This document shows positions 34,260-46,591 of a stretch of DNA of 64,000 bases, one piece after another. Each line of letters opens with the position of its first letter. The stretch's first letter is position 1. The DNA comes from Leptodontidium sp. MPI-SDFR-AT-0119 (lineage: Eukaryota > Ascomycota > Leotiomycetes > Helotiales > Leptodontidiaceae): contig JAHLEZ010000010.1 of the NCBI GenBank assembly GCA_020726505.1, positions 1,178,001 through 1,242,000 on the forward strand, given 5' to 3'. The notes under the pieces were generated by a model. That model was given only the letters and a program-made list of their open reading frames with translations, was not told the DNA's origin and ran no database searches. Both the position numbers and the translations under genes were made by a program.

Positions 34260-36606
34260 ATGGCACCAGAACAGAAGAAAAGGGCCAGGCCCGTACCCAA
34301 TGCCAGCCAGCGATCGAAGAAACGGCAGAAGATTGAGACTGCAAAACCGGCGACAGAAGCTCTGGTGAAGCGGCCGGTAGTGCTGGATGCACTGCCATGG
34401 AACGAAGTGCAGATGCCAGATATGTTCAACGATGCTGAAGGATTCTTTGGCTTAGAGGAAATTGAGGGAGTGGAGGTTGTGCGCGAGGGAAATACTGTCA
34501 AATTTGTGCGTCCCAAAGATGTCTGCAGAAGCATTGAAAATTAATTTGGATTAGGTGGCTGCTGTGAAACCTACATTTGACGAAGACGAAGAATTCGAAG
34601 GCTTTGGAGATGAAGAACCGAAAAAGGAAGCACCAAGTCAGCCGAAGCCTGCAGAGTCTGCCCAGAACGTGGAAGAGAAGACGGATACAGCAGAGAAGAC
34701 GGGGAAGAAGGAGAAGCAAAAGGACAGAAAAGAGAAAAAGGCGAAGAAGGACAAGGCGAAGAAACCAGAGACAAAACCAGAAGGCAATTCGAAACCTCAG
34801 GAACCCAGCACGAATGTGTTCAAGCTATTGGAGGAGGATGCCCAAGAGGAAGAGACAGATGTTTCGGCTTGGGAAGAATTGGACCTCTCTCCCGACACAC
34901 TTTCCGCTCTTTCGAAGATGGGATTCGCCAAACCAACTCTCATTCAATCCGCTGCCATACCAGAAATTCTTGCTGGCCATGATGTTGTAGGAAAGGCTTC
35001 TACCGGATCCGGAAAGACTCTGGCATTCGGAATACCCATATTGGAAAGCTGGATAGAAAGATATGGAGAGTTGGATGAAGCAGCACTGAAAGAGTCAAGG
35101 CCACCAACTGCGTTAATACTTTCTCCTACCCGTGAATTAGCCCATCAATTGACGGAACATATCACTGCCCTTTGCAAAGGTCTTCCAAATTCTCCTTACA
35201 TTGCTGCGGTCACCGGAGGGCTGTCCGTTCAGAAGCAACAGCGCCAACTTGCGAAGGCCGATGTAGTGATTGGTACTCCTGGTCGATTATGGGAAGTAAT
35301 GAGCTCCAGCATCGAGCTCACCGCAGCCTTTAAGCAGATCAAGTTCCTTGTTATTGATGAGGCGGATAGACTCCTGACTGAAGGCCACTTTAAAGAGGCA
35401 GAGGAGATTATTAACTCACTTGACAGACAGCAGGATGCTGAGGATGATGATGAAAACATCCCAGAAAGACAAACCCTTGTGTTTTCTGCAACATTCCACA
35501 AAGGCTTGCAGCAAAAACTCGCAGGAAAGGGGAAGAATGGACTTATGGATGACGGGGAGTCAATGGAGTATCTTCTGAAGAAACTCAATTTCCGTGAAGA
35601 TAAGCCGAAATTTGTGGACGTCAACCCAGTGTCTCAGATGGCAGATAAATTAAAAGAGGGCATGGTCGAATGCGCAGGAACTGAAAAGGTACTAGAGCTC
35701 TCATTCCTGCAATTTCCATGCTAACTGTCTCAGGACCTATACTTGTACTCACTGCTTCTTTACCACCCAAACCAGCGAACCCTCATTTTCACCAATTCGA
35801 TCCACTCAGTCCGTCGGCTCACTCCTATGCTTCAAAATCTCAACCTCCACGCACATGCCTTACATTCTCAAATGGCCCAAAAGGCACGAATGCGGTCTAT
35901 CGAACGTTTCTCCTCCCCGAAAGCTACCAGCTCAATCCTCGTTGCCACCGACGTCGCAGCACGTGGTCTCGATATTGGCGGAGTTCAACTAGTCATCCAT
36001 TACCATCTCCCTCGAGCAGCAGATATGTACGTGCACCGCTCCGGTCGTACAGCTCGAGCCGAAGCCTCAGGAACCAGTATCTTGATGTGCGCTCCTGAAG
36101 AAGTAGTTGGGATGCGTCGCCTAGTTGCAAAAGTACATGCCCAGAATGCCGTTGCTGGGGGAGGTAACAAGTCGAAATACTACATGCGGTCACTTGATAT
36201 CGATCGCAAGGTGGTGTCACGTCTAAAGCCAAGAGTTACGCTAGCGAAGAAGATCGCCGATAGTGCGTTGGCTAAGGAGAAGAAGGGCCATGATGATGAG
36301 TGGGTGAGAACGGCGGCTGAAGAGCTAGGTGTTGATTATGACAGCGAGGAGTTTGAGGCTGCGGGTGGGGGAAGAAAAGGGCGTGGAACGGGAAGAAAGT
36401 TGAAGGAGAAGGAGATGAGAGGGCTTACCAAAGGAGAGTTGGGTGCTTTGAGAGGCGAGTTGAAGAGTCTTCTGGCTCAGAGAGTCAATGTTGGTGTGAG
36501 TGAGAGATATTTGACAGCAGGGACAGTGGATGTCAATGAGTTATTAAAAGGAGCTCAGGGAAATTTCCTTGGACAGGTCGATGGAATAGGTATGGAGGAT
36601 GTGTAG
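34260..36606 (+). CDS. MAK5: DEAD-box ATP-dependent RNA helicase MAK5
   Basis: Exons 34260-34505, 34555-35688 and 35734-36606 give 750 aa; introns are 49 and 45 nt. The basic N-terminus and the long Lys/Glu-rich segment precede the helicase core. Motifs in order: Q motif GFAKPTLIQ, I ASTGSGKT, Ia PTRELAHQ, Ib TPGRLW, II VIDEADR, III SATF, IV TLIFTNS, V ATDVAARGLDI and VI HRSGRTARA. The sequence AWEELDLSPDTLSALSKMGF before the Q motif and the acidic insert after motif II (QQDAEDDDENIPERQ) point to Mak5/DDX24 rather than other nucleolar helicases. The role in yeast is assembly of the 60S ribosomal subunit. The first intron removes an in-frame stop, and exon 2 resumes with VAAVKPTFDEDEE, a conserved Mak5 stretch. 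It shares a short divergent promoter with TRM7. Confidence 0.92.
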
Positions 36607-38161
36607 TTAGCCAGACTTAGGAATATAAAACACCCTTGTGCAAATACCGGTCAATTCTCTGCGAGGTTTCAAGACTTCTGTAAAAAAACCCAAAGAAGCT
36701 ACCAAAACATCTCTGTCCAGAGCCAAGGAATTACTTAGGCTGCTGTTTGGTGCCCAATATTCCTCCACATCCCGGACTGATGTCCCACCCCCCAAAACAT
36801 TGATAAGTCGAGTTGCAGACCTAAAGAGAGCTCTGGGAAATTCCCGAGACCGTGAAGAGCAAATATGGGAGACCGTGACAGCCGTGAGATGGGGGTGGCA
36901 TACTAGTAATTAAACCAGCGCGAATCCGGCTAACAGGGGTGGATGACTGTCCTCGGATGTCCTTCTCACCTGGTCCAAAAAAAGAGGAAAAAGAGCAACA
37001 TGTGTGCAAGGCACTCGGAGTGAGACCTGTCAATTTAAATAGATTTCAAAGCTATAGGAGATGCCGAGATAATTTGAGAGGATCTTGGTCCCGCAATTTG
37101 AATATTTGGGGGTAGGTTCGGCAGTTGACACGAAAGTAAACAAACAAATGCTCCCGGCCCATTCAAGCAGCGCACTGAAGAGCACCAAGAAGAAATGAAA
37201 TCGAGCAACCCTAGATGAATTCTCACTGCTGTTCAATTTCTGTGTTTGAAGTTTTGTTGTGACTGCCCATTCTGCACCAGCAGGGAAGTGTTTGGTGAAT
37301 AATCTCAAAAACATCACCAGCCTCATTCCCACTACCCGAAGTTCTGCCCCCCTCCCAACCAACCCTCCGCAAAAGAAAATTCTACGTCCTTCATCTAGCG
37401 AAATAACATACCAGTCTTCCATCAAAACCCGCCACATTGGTGTAGTGGTCTGGTCGCCAACCGCGAAAAGTGTGTACCCACGGCACGACATCGAGGGTCC
37501 GAAAAATGGTACCACCTGTGGTTATAGAAAGTATGCCCAGGATGCCCATATGCTCCGAGTATTCCACGACCGGGGCTGCCACCCGTTAAGTTTACGAGGC
37601 CTGGACCACTCTGAGGCACACCGAACAAATCGAAGGAAACACGATTAATTGAAAACACCAGTCGACATTCATTAATCCTGTTCTATCCTCCTTACCAAGC
37701 GACAAGAGATGTAGGCAATCGACGACGGGCCGAACTCTTTTTTGTTTCAGATTCTTAATTCTTTTTGGGTGGTGATTCGTTTTAATTGAATTTCCTCCGG
37801 TGCTAATAGGATTTGTTTTTGTTTTGTTTTGTGTTGGCGGCTCGCTTATATCGAAGAGGCTTTGGGAACAATTTTGGATTCACGCGAAAGACCGTTCTTA
37901 TCACAGAGCACTAATTTTAAGAACCTCAAAACCTAAATCGAAAGTCAAACATGCATTCGACTTTCCCAACGATAATAAAAGGGCATATTATATAAAGTTC
38001 TTCATTAATTTCAAGTTTTTAGAGGAGAAAGTCTGCCAAGGATGAACTGCATCACTACCGCATAACTTCCAAACTTTTTTTTAAGTCGCAATTGTAAAAG
38101 CTAAATGTGAATTAACATCCAAGCTAGAATTGATTTACGTGGATTTCTAGCCAATGTAAGT
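36607..38161. other. 1.55-kb convergent intergenic region
   Basis: It lies between the MAK5 stop (plus) and the dioxygenase stop (minus). Open frames exist on both strands at 37030-37650 but with no domain, start context or codon bias that I trust. Positions 37700-38160 are AT-rich. No RNA gene or repeat is recognised. Confidence 0.45.
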
Positions 38162-39298
38162 TTAATACAAGTCCTTTCCAGCCTCAAGCTTCAACTCTTC
38201 CTCCGTCATGATCAACTTCCTCGGATCCTCCAAGTCAACCCAGCCCAAAAACGGACTTGACACAGAATACCCAATCATCTTCTGCATCTCAGGTGTGTAG
38301 CGTTTAACACTCTCAAGGGAGTTGGCCAGATACTGATTTTCCTCCTGCAACCAAGGCCGTTAGTTGAGTGAACGTGGTGCAACAACAAATTAAGCAATCA
38401 CAGAAACAGATGACTATTACAACGCACTTGTCTCAAAAATCCCTTTGCCATAAAGCAGCTGTAGATCAACCGCTCTTGATCTATGGTGGAGTTCTCACTA
38501 CCGCCATGATATGCGCTCGCTAACATCATGAATCCATCTCCGGGATTGAGCTCCGCGTGGCGAGCAAGCTCCTCCATCGGAGGCTGTGAAGTGGCCCAGA
38601 GATGGCTACGAGGAATGAATCGCGTGGCACCGTTGGCTTTGGTTGTCTTCTTACCAGCGATACTGCAAAGGCCCAGCTTTGTTAACATGCCGAACAGTGA
38701 GCCGGTATAAATAAATGGATACTTACAAAAATCCAATAGTGCAGTCCCTCCCCATTTTATAGTCCTCATGCGAAGACAAGGCTTCAAGCTTATTGTGCAT
38801 ATTCATATCATCACGATGAAGCTCTTGTCTCTTCGCTCCTGGAGCTATGGAGAACACAATCGTATTGTTAAGCTGTGGTTTCGACTCAGACTTCATGAGT
38901 TTCTGGCCATGATACGATTCATGCCAACTCGTGAGCAGCTCATCGCAGACATCCCGGTACAGTTTATTTCCGGGGATGGAGTCAGTGAAGATCTTTGACT
39001 TCTCGACGAGACCCATAACCCTACGGGTCTCAGGTGGGAAGAATTCTCCAGTCCAATGCTGGTCTTTTAGGATCCAAGGTCGGACATCGGATTCGATGGC
39101 GGCGAGAGTTCCGGCATCAAGTATGTTTCGAATGATGCAGCCACCATTCTTGATGAGTGATGAGACGACTTCTGAAGTTGTGACTGAGTTGGCTTGGAAA
39201 TCGTCGATGACTGCTGCTTTGGAATCTGCCGCGAGTTTTGCTGGGAAGCCATCAGCAGGTGCGTCGGGAAGCGAGGCGTCGAGTCTGCTTGGGGACAT
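38162..39298 (-). CDS. Fe(II)/2-oxoglutarate dioxygenase, phytanoyl-CoA dioxygenase (PhyH) family
   Basis: Exons 39298-38727, 38662-38428 and 38344-38162 give 329 aa; the introns are 64 and 83 nt. The iron-binding triad is visible: His161 and Asp163 in ELHRDDMNMHN, and a distal His in SAYHGGSEN. The likely 2-oxoglutarate-binding Arg is in DQERLIYSCF. Other family segments are GGCIIRNILDAGTLAAIESD near the N-terminus and GKKTTKANGATRFIPRSHLW, the double-stranded beta-helix turn. Fungal members act in secondary metabolism or small-molecule hydroxylation; the substrate here is unknown. It is divergent from a Zn2Cys6 regulator 549 bp away, which may control it (inference). All junctions keep frame and no defect is seen. 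Confidence 0.85.
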
Positions 39299-39847
39299 TT
39301 TAGGATGACAGATACGATCAAAAACTCGAGAAAAGTAAATTCAATGAAGTTGATATCTGGATTGGATGTTGTGCAAACATCCTTCAGTCGACTATACTTA
39401 CAGAAATGGTTATGATGAGTGATCTCGTCAGTGCTTGGAAGATAAGCGCGGGCAAAACCTAGTGAGGGTCCTGGTAGCTTTTGTTTACTTACTTGCGAGA
39501 TAGCTACGAGACGAATCAATTTACACCACAAATCCAGAAGTACTCACAAACATATGAAGTCTGATTGGACTGAGCTTGTGCTGGCCAATGGTGGGATGCA
39601 TAGCACAGCTGCATAAAGTACGCTAAGATAAGAGCGCAAGAGTTGGAAATCCCGCGCTTATCGGAGGAGGGGAGGACATTCTAATTTCTCTTTTGCTCTT
39701 CGAGAGGACTTGGTGTTTACAACGTCTTCGCAGTTCCAATTCAACCTCTTTCACTATACGGCTGGTCAAAGCCAGAGCGGAAACACCCACTTTCAGACAC
39801 AAGGATCCCGGAATTGGTTTTCGTACACCCGGTCCCGTTGATGAACG
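39299..39847. promoter_or_regulatory. Divergent promoter region of dioxygenase and Zn2Cys6 regulator
   Basis: 549 bp separate the two start codons. GATAAG at about 39623 and CTTATC at about 39656 form an inverted pair about 33 bp apart, which could be GATA-factor sites. I do not see a clear CGG-N-CCG site for the Zn2Cys6 protein. Confidence 0.4.
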
Positions 39848-41383
39848 ATGGCTGGTCGAGCTGTGGGGAAGAAGCGTTCAAGCGGTTGCATCCCCTGCAA
39901 AGCTAGGAAGAAGAAGTGCGATGGGAGAAAACCTACTTGTGTAGGCTGTGAACGAAACATCCTTCTATGCAGGTGGTCGGGACCCCAGGAGATTGTTGCC
40001 CAGAATGATATTTCAACCAGCAAAGCTGTTAGCATCTCAGTTTCCACCCAGAAAAACTCGCCAAGAAGTTCTTTCCCAACCCGTACTGCAGTGTTGACCA
40101 AAGGACCTAGCCTCAGCAGTACAGTTGTACGGCACCCAGTTTCCAAGTTGCTATACGAACACTGGTTTTGCCAGACTGCAGACAACATCTCGGCGTTGCA
40201 CGGCAATTCAAATGCCTTTTATACAGAACTTCCAAAACTCGCACTTCGCTATCCAGATATGGTTCTTCCATCACTGCTCGCTCTCAGCGGTGTTCATTAC
40301 TGCAACAAATATCCGGCAGACCCAGCTGTGAAAGAGATGGCATGGAGCCACCTAGCCCAAGCACTCAGAGCTTTGAAGTACGCTGTGACAAAACATGTTG
40401 CTGGGACAGATGCTGACATGGCACTTCCACTGCTCGTCACTACGCTCATGCTGAGTGTGGTAGAGGTTAGTTGAACCGGTGCTCGCTTGAGATGTATGCA
40501 TCGCAAGCATTCCAACATAACACTAATGGCAAAGTTGCAGACATGTCGAGGAGATACCGAAGGGAATTATAAACATCACTCCCGTGCTGCAAGGCCGCTT
40601 CTGGTTTCGGTCCTTGCCTCTGGTCTGTATGACGGGCAAGACTCAACCATAGACTTCGTCATGGAGCTCTATGCATATGTTACGTGCATAACAGATCTCA
40701 CCGTCGAAGACAGTCCACTGGGTGCAGTCTACCCGGAAACCGAGTCGAAATTTGGCCCTCTAATAAGCTCAAGAAGCCCGGGGATGTTACTTGGCTGTGC
40801 CTATGAACTGTTCCACGTCGTGCCCTTAATTTCTGACTTCTGCGTTAGACAACGCAATGCAAAGCTCTCACTTGGGAAAACACAAGTTGATAGTAGTGAC
40901 TGCTACGAACTCGGAAAAGAATACTCAGCTCTGCGTCTCAAGGTTTCGACGTGGGAGCCTCCAGCTGATGCAACATCAGACTTTGCAAATGCTGGCAGGG
41001 TATACCAAGAGGCATTATTGGCGTTTCTAGAAATGTCAGCCACTGATGCACCTGATTCGGAAGTTATCAAGGACCGAACAGACGTCGCCATGATTCTGCT
41101 GAGCAACATTCCACAGCACGCTCCAATCGCCGTTACTCTGTACTGGCCACTCTCGCTGTTTGCCAGCATAACGCACAACACCCAGTACAGAGAAACGATT
41201 CGGGAGCGATTTCAACAGATGTATGATGATCTTGGAATCGGGAATATCCTTACGATCATTGACTTCCTTGACCGCCTGTGGGACGACCAAACGGATACGA
41301 CGCTGCGGAATACGTTGCCGGTGCAATCAACTTCACTTCAAAGTCTGACGAGAAAGCACGGCACTGACATCTCGTTCTTGTGA
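39848..41383 (+). CDS. Zn(II)2Cys6 fungal transcription factor
   Basis: Exons 39848-40465 and 40541-41383 give 486 aa; the 75-nt intron has donor GTTAGT and acceptor TTGCAG. Residues about 14-42 form a complete binuclear zinc cluster (CIPCKARKKKCDGRKPTC then VGCERNILLC, six cysteines in the C-x2-C-x6-C-x6-C-x2-C-x6-C pattern). The rest is a helical regulatory domain of the fungal-specific factor II type (YEHWFCQTADNISALHGNSN; LLALSGVHYCNKYP). Such proteins act in the nucleus on CGG-containing sites. The adjacent divergent dioxygenase is the natural candidate target, but nothing in the sequence proves this. Confidence 0.88.
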
Positions 41384-43009
41384 CAGCCATCTGGGAACAA
41401 AAGCCAAGATTCGAGATCTCAATAAGTGGATCTGTGGCCGCGTGTAGCACACCCAGATCCCAACACATGACAGCACTAGCTGGAAGATCGTTACGACTTG
41501 ACTGGATATTTGAAGCTCGAACAAGACATTCGCAGCTGTCAGCAAAGTCGGCCACGAACTGATAGGCCGGGGAAGGTCCGGTAAAGCATGTCAGTTTACT
41601 TCTTAGGCATATCGATTGCCTTTGCAGAGCACAATTTACCAGAAGTCAATCATGTCAGCAAGGCCGACCACTCAACCCCTCTTCCAAAAGCCAAATTCCA
41701 AGTTTTGAGGTATTATAGGGCTGTAGACCAAAGCACATATCATGCACCTGCCCTTGCTATCGCTTACTTTCCTGGACGTGCGCTTTTACTGGGAGCTGAT
41801 GTGCAAAGATGTCCTAGCCTGCGTCTGTCCGTCTCGTCTGTACGCACCTCGATCTGGAGTGCAACACATTCAACAGTACTTGGTGACCGAGGCTCATGCG
41901 GAAGATGTGCAACAAAGATGCACTGTGTTGTTGATAACCCCTCCTCGATCTGCTAGGCTTGCGAAGCGCATGTAGCCTCGGTAGCGTCTAGAAAAGACCC
42001 TAAAGACTAGACTGCGGCTCTCCCTATTGTCTAGTAGACTGCTCTGCTCTGCTTAGCTTGGGCCAAGACACGATCTCATCGTCATGATCGGTGTGAGGCC
42101 GCTCACACGACGCCGGTGCACAACTACTTCGTATCAAGGATAATAATCTGACCTTTTCTGTCAGTGCTGAATGGCCCAGATTTTACTTGTTACGGAAGAG
42201 AGAGAATAAACCAGATTGGTTCATTGGTTAATACCCTATATAGAATATTCTAGTACTCCACACAGACGCCAAAGGCCAGATTGTTCGGGCATGTACGAAG
42301 TACGAAGTATATCCGTTTGAGACTTAGAACGTGGTAGCTATTGGTGAATGAGAGTGTGACTAATGTATATCTTCCGAAAAGTAGCACCTGCATGAGCGTG
42401 AAATGCATGGAATGAAGAACAGTGGATGTGCCGGTTAGAAAGGGGACGTGCTACATTGCATGCTGTATCTCAGAAATAGCCACTTACCCCCTACCTTATG
42501 CGCCTACTCCAGTACCTAGGTAGGGCCTTACCGTGAAATTCCCCCATCTGATTTCACGTGACTGACCCCGATCTGTGCGAACCTAACAACGCAGCTCATA
42601 GACGGCCACCATCGCGAAGCCAGCTTTGCCTGGTTGTCGCCAGCGCAGTGCGACTCAACTGCCGGCGGTCGTGGACCAGAGACAGGCTCTAAATGTTGTG
42701 TGTGGTTGTGGTTGACCAGAGTCCCATGTGGGCTCTTCCCATCGGTGCGCGATCCGCGAAACCATCAAGCGGTCGTCTAGATCGAGCCAACTAAAACGCC
42801 CGTCTTGACGTCTTTGATATGGAGAAAAATGGCCCTTCTTCAGGCAGATAAGTGAGGGATCGCAGAAATTCCCCTATAATGTAATGGCCGGCGCGGCATC
42901 TCCCCCACAAGCGCGAGCATTTCGCATTTCGCAGCTATGTCGTCTCTCTCCGTGTATCGTAGGTGGTGATTCTCGTTGAATGTTTTTGTTTTTGCTGTGA
43001 GCGCCGATT
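41384..43009. other. 1.6-kb intergenic region upstream of the LOV gene
   Basis: No gene is supported; open frames at 41588-41975 lack domains. A TACCTAGGTAGG motif lies at 42513. The right 300 bases are the likely promoter of the LOV-protein gene and contain GATCC at 42751 and GATCGA at 42780. Confidence 0.45.
42751..42785. promoter_or_regulatory. Possible White Collar (WCC) light-response sites
   Basis: GATCCGCGAA at 42751 and GATCGA at 42780-42785 lie about 225-260 bp before the LOV-protein start codon. WCC in Neurospora binds GATC-containing elements including GATCGA, and the Neurospora vvd gene is a direct WCC target. Match length is short, so this is an inference from position and gene identity. 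Confidence 0.35.
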
Positions 43010-43946
43010 ATGAATCCGGAGTACCAGGAACAGGCGCGGAGGCTCAGCGAGGTTCGTTTACTTGTACCCACCCACCTTGCTCTACCCACCTGGGAAGCTT
43101 TCACTCAATCTCATCCACTGGAGAGTCTCGGCGTTGGAAGAGTCACGTGAAATTTTGCTGACCCTTTTGGTGTTTGGGGTTCTGTAGATTCGAAATTTTG
43201 CTGGACAAGGTTCGCAGAGAGGGAATGGAAGCTCGAATTCGACTGGAAATGCCAGCGACAACCCTTCTTGGAATGACACATATTCGAATCAACAATGGGC
43301 CGACAGCCAGCCGGTGAACGACCCACTCATATATCAGGGAGTCTACGCACCGAGTGGATTTAACCTGATGGACATACTGGTATGTTGTTTGTTGCCTCTT
43401 CGTTTCCCCCAGACAATCTTCTCCAACTGCAAAAGCGTGTCGGGCTCCCTAGAGTTATGGGACTCAGGTTCTGTAACTTTTGAAAGTCTTCGTTATCCAG
43501 ATCCATACACTCTTACTGACCTAAACCCACAGCTGGAGGTTTACAAACGACCAAATCCTCAAATCCAGATCGGGAATGTCGACAGCGCGGTAGCTCTCGT
43601 CCTATGCGACGCAGAAGCTCAAGACCACCCGATCCTCTACTGCTCAGAATCATTCGAGAACCTCACTGGATACAGCAGCGCCGAGGTCATCGGGCAGAAC
43701 TGCCGATTCCTGCAACATCCTCCAGGAGGCTACTGTTCAGACCGCAATATCCTTCACTCGAACTCAGCGGCTAAGAGAGAAGTGAGGCACAATATGAATA
43801 GAGGGCGCGAGTCTCGGGTACGATTCACGAACTTCAGGAAAGATGGGACGCCCTTCACCAACATCTTGACTCTGATCCCGATATCATGGGAGGGGAAGAA
43901 GTACATCGTCGGCTTCCAGGCTGATGAAGGAAGCTTGTATCGGTGA
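43010..43946 (+). CDS. VVD: VIVID-like LOV-domain blue-light photoreceptor
   Basis: Exons 43010-43051, 43188-43379 and 43533-43946 give 215 aa, near the Neurospora VVD length (186 aa) and Trichoderma ENV1. After a low-complexity Asn/Ser/Gln N-terminus comes the N-cap YQGVYAPSGFNLMDIL. The single LOV core contains GQNCRFLQ with the photoactive Cys135 and flavin contacts NFRKDGTPFTNIL. The loop between the GQNCRFLQ helix and the next helix is long, as in VVD and FAD-binding LOV proteins. It should dampen White Collar signalling and mediate photoadaptation. No other domain follows, which separates it from WC-1. Introns of 136 and 153 nt are longer than the local norm. Confidence 0.88.
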
Positions 43947-44698
43947 CAGAGCTTGCCTTGATTGATTGTCAGACGGCTGCTGGGGCGTTCGGTGGTATTA
44001 CTTGGATAGCGTTGCACATTGGCGTTTTTGGGGCAGACTACATGCATGATTGGCGTAGGGAAATGATAACAGATGCCTGCTCACCAACTTCTGGAAAATG
44101 TGTCCAGCCTTTACTTGAAGGTGGGAGAAGGGGCATGATAGCCAAGTGACGAATTGAATGAATACGAGGTGATGTGGTGTTGTACGAATCAAAAGCAATA
44201 TCAAAACACTCAACGGGAATAAGCGCAACCGAGACGGCGATCCCCAGGGCAGCCGCCCCAGCCCAGCCTCAGTTATCAAGCAAACTAGGAAGAATATTTC
44301 GCTGGAATTATTGAAACTTATGTATGATTAGCTTCGTCCTCGCTGAGTGCCATTTTACTGTCTTTTAATGTGGCTGATCAACCTTGGGACAACCACTCTC
44401 ACTTTCTGCTACTCTTCGCGATCGATGTACTGCAATCGAGTGGCAACATCTACAGCTCTTTGAAGTAATAGAATAGTAGCGCGATCACGGGCACTGATAT
44501 TGGAAAGGATTGACTTGGCACTCGCCATTGCAAGGGCTGGAATTTGTCGGGTTGACACAAGAATTTGCTACCATTCTGGTAACTCAAATATGTTAGCACA
44601 GATCATGATTTAGTCGTGTAAAGGCGCTTCTCTATTCGCCATGATATCGTACAAACGCAAATTATGCATGATGTCGCTCCTCAATTCCGATTAATCGT
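43947..44698. other. Convergent 3' spacer
   Basis: It lies between the LOV gene (plus) and RPN7 (minus). No supportable gene or RNA is seen. Confidence 0.5.
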
Positions 44699-46261
44699 CT
44701 ATGCCCGCTCGCTACCTCTCAGCCTCACAGCTTGGCCGTACTTCTGGAGCTTGGTGATGAGCTGATCGCCTTGCTTCACAACATCGGTGTATTGCTTGTT
44801 CTTGTCATCTGGTCTGTTGGTCTCAATGATACCCTTTCCGGTCACCCGGTCAATGGTACATGGGATACGTTCAGCTGCGATGAACTTGGCCAGATCACTA
44901 TGACAGTTAGTAAAAGATAAAAGCCAGACGAAGCGTAGGAGCTTACCGGTCCAAGAAATCGACAGAAACACCAAAATCGTTGGCCATGCTCTCAAGACCA
45001 ACAACACGGTAGCTTTGCAGCAATTGTTGGTAGGCACGGAGACGCATCTCTCGGACGAACCATCCACGGTGCTCATAAAGGTATCGATCCTGAGTGAGGA
45101 AGTTGACCTCGACGGCAGCTAGAGCTCCAAAGAACGACCGATAGCTTCCAGTGTACAAGCTACCTACCAGCTGCGCAAGGGGTGAGAAATCGACGGCAAG
45201 TTCAGCCTCTGGTTGATCGCTTCCCAATGTTGTGAGGTTGACAGCGGTTTTGGCGGTAGTTGTAGACGAAACATCCTTCATTTCTTCATCAGCACCAGGG
45301 CCGGCTGACAATGCACCTGAAAGTGCTAGAAGCTTATCCTCTCCATCACCAAGAATTGCCTTAATCTCTGGCGCATCAACCACCTTCGATTTGAAGTCAA
45401 CACGCTTAAGCGACACGGATCCAGCAAGAACAGAGTAAACAACGAGCGATGAGTAGCTGCAGAGTTCGTAACTGGTGAAGGTGGAAAGACTGTCGAGGAG
45501 GAGAGGAGCGGCTAAAGCGTATGATCGGACTGTGAGGAGGTAAAGACCTTGGTATGCCTTTAATCGATTTCTTCGGTCCCAATCTCCACCACTCTCGACC
45601 AACGTCTTTGCTCGATCAACATGCTTCTTGACCAGTAGCTTATCCCCGTAGAATAGACCCATCCGGATTATAGCCAGTACGATATCGATCTTCGTTCCCA
45701 AGACACCGGTCTTCTCGAATACCTCTTCATAAGCTGCGATTGCGCGGTCCTATATCCATTGTATTAGCGTTTCCCCATGCCTTGAAGCTTAACTGTTTCC
45801 CTCACCTTGTCTCCGACTCGTGCCCAGAACTCTGCTCGCTTTCCTCTTGCAGCTTGAACTTCTGTCTCGCCAGCCTTCTCGGCAGCCTCCTCTTCTTCCT
45901 TTTTGAACCCCTCCAGCTCCTCATCGTTTTCTTTCTTTAGCTTCTCATACAGAGACTCGTCCCATGGCAGATCAACCTTTGGTATCGAATGCTTGCTTGC
46001 CACCATACCAGCCGCACTTGGTTTGCGTCCTAGAGGTTTTGTTGACTTCGCAGAGCTGACACCACTCTCGTTGAGGATGCCCTCGGTTGGATGTGCTAGG
46101 TATCGGTAGAGGGGTGCCATCTTATGCTCGGAGATCGCATCTTGGAGTGACTTCAAGGACGTCTGTTGGATTGGTTTGGGCGCGGAAGGATTGGTAAGAG
46201 TGAAGATGTGTTGGGCAATCGGTAGAAGAGGATACTTCGCATATTGAGGATCGGAACCCAT
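44699..46261 (-). CDS. RPN7: 26S proteasome regulatory subunit RPN7 (PSMD6)
   Basis: Exons 46261-45806, 45749-44947 and 44897-44699 give 485 aa; introns are 56 and 49 nt. The N-terminus (DPQYAKYPLLPIAQHIFTL) and the helical-repeat region (EKTGVLGTKIDIVLAIIRMG, then GGDWDRRNRLKAYQGLYLL) are characteristic of Rpn7. The C-terminal PCI domain contains YRSFFGALAAVEVNFLTQDRY, MRLRAYQQLLQSYRVVGLE and FGVSVDFLDRDLAKFIA. Rpn7 is a lid subunit that organises the 19S lid and binds Rpn3 and Sem1. An Ala/Thr-rich acidic linker (about GPGADEEMKDVSSTTTAKT) inside the repeat region is a filamentous-fungal insertion. It is divergent from ABD1 by 330 bp. Confidence 0.93.
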
Positions 46262-46591
46262 CTTGACGGGTGGAGTAGGGGCTTGGGAGAAGTGGTGGAA
46301 AGGTAGAATAGAATCAAAAGAGGTGGTTGTCTGTTTGGTGGATGGAAGATTATTGATCTGTTGATTCCAGAGCTCAAGCTCGCGACCCTAGAATCAGGCA
46401 CTAGCGTGACGCGAGGCGAGGCTGGGGGGCAGCCTGGATTTTCTGGGGTCAAACCGTCTCTAGAGAATGCAACCGCAAACCAAATTCTTTGTCTACACCA
46501 AACATTATTCTCGCAACAGTAACAACACTTGCAACCTTCATCATTCAAATACGTCATTTTGAAAACTTCTTCCCTCAATTACCAAACAACA
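46262..46591. promoter_or_regulatory. Divergent promoter of RPN7 and ABD1
   Basis: 330 bp between the two start codons must serve both housekeeping genes. No specific factor site is evident, and the overlapping minus-strand open frame at 46153-46578 is not coding. Confidence 0.5.

Noticed and set aside
37259..37648. 129-codon plus-strand frame and opposing minus-strand frames
   Set aside because: No family similarity or start context; several overlapping frames of similar length argue for chance.
13975..41383. Possible metabolite cluster (ABC pump, MFS carrier, dioxygenase, Zn2Cys6 factor)
   Set aside because: No polyketide, peptide or terpene synthase is present, and housekeeping genes (Fpg, PEX11, TRM7, MAK5) lie between them.
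41588..41975. 122-codon frame downstream of the Zn2Cys6 gene
   Set aside because: Overlapping alternative frames and no recognisable domain.
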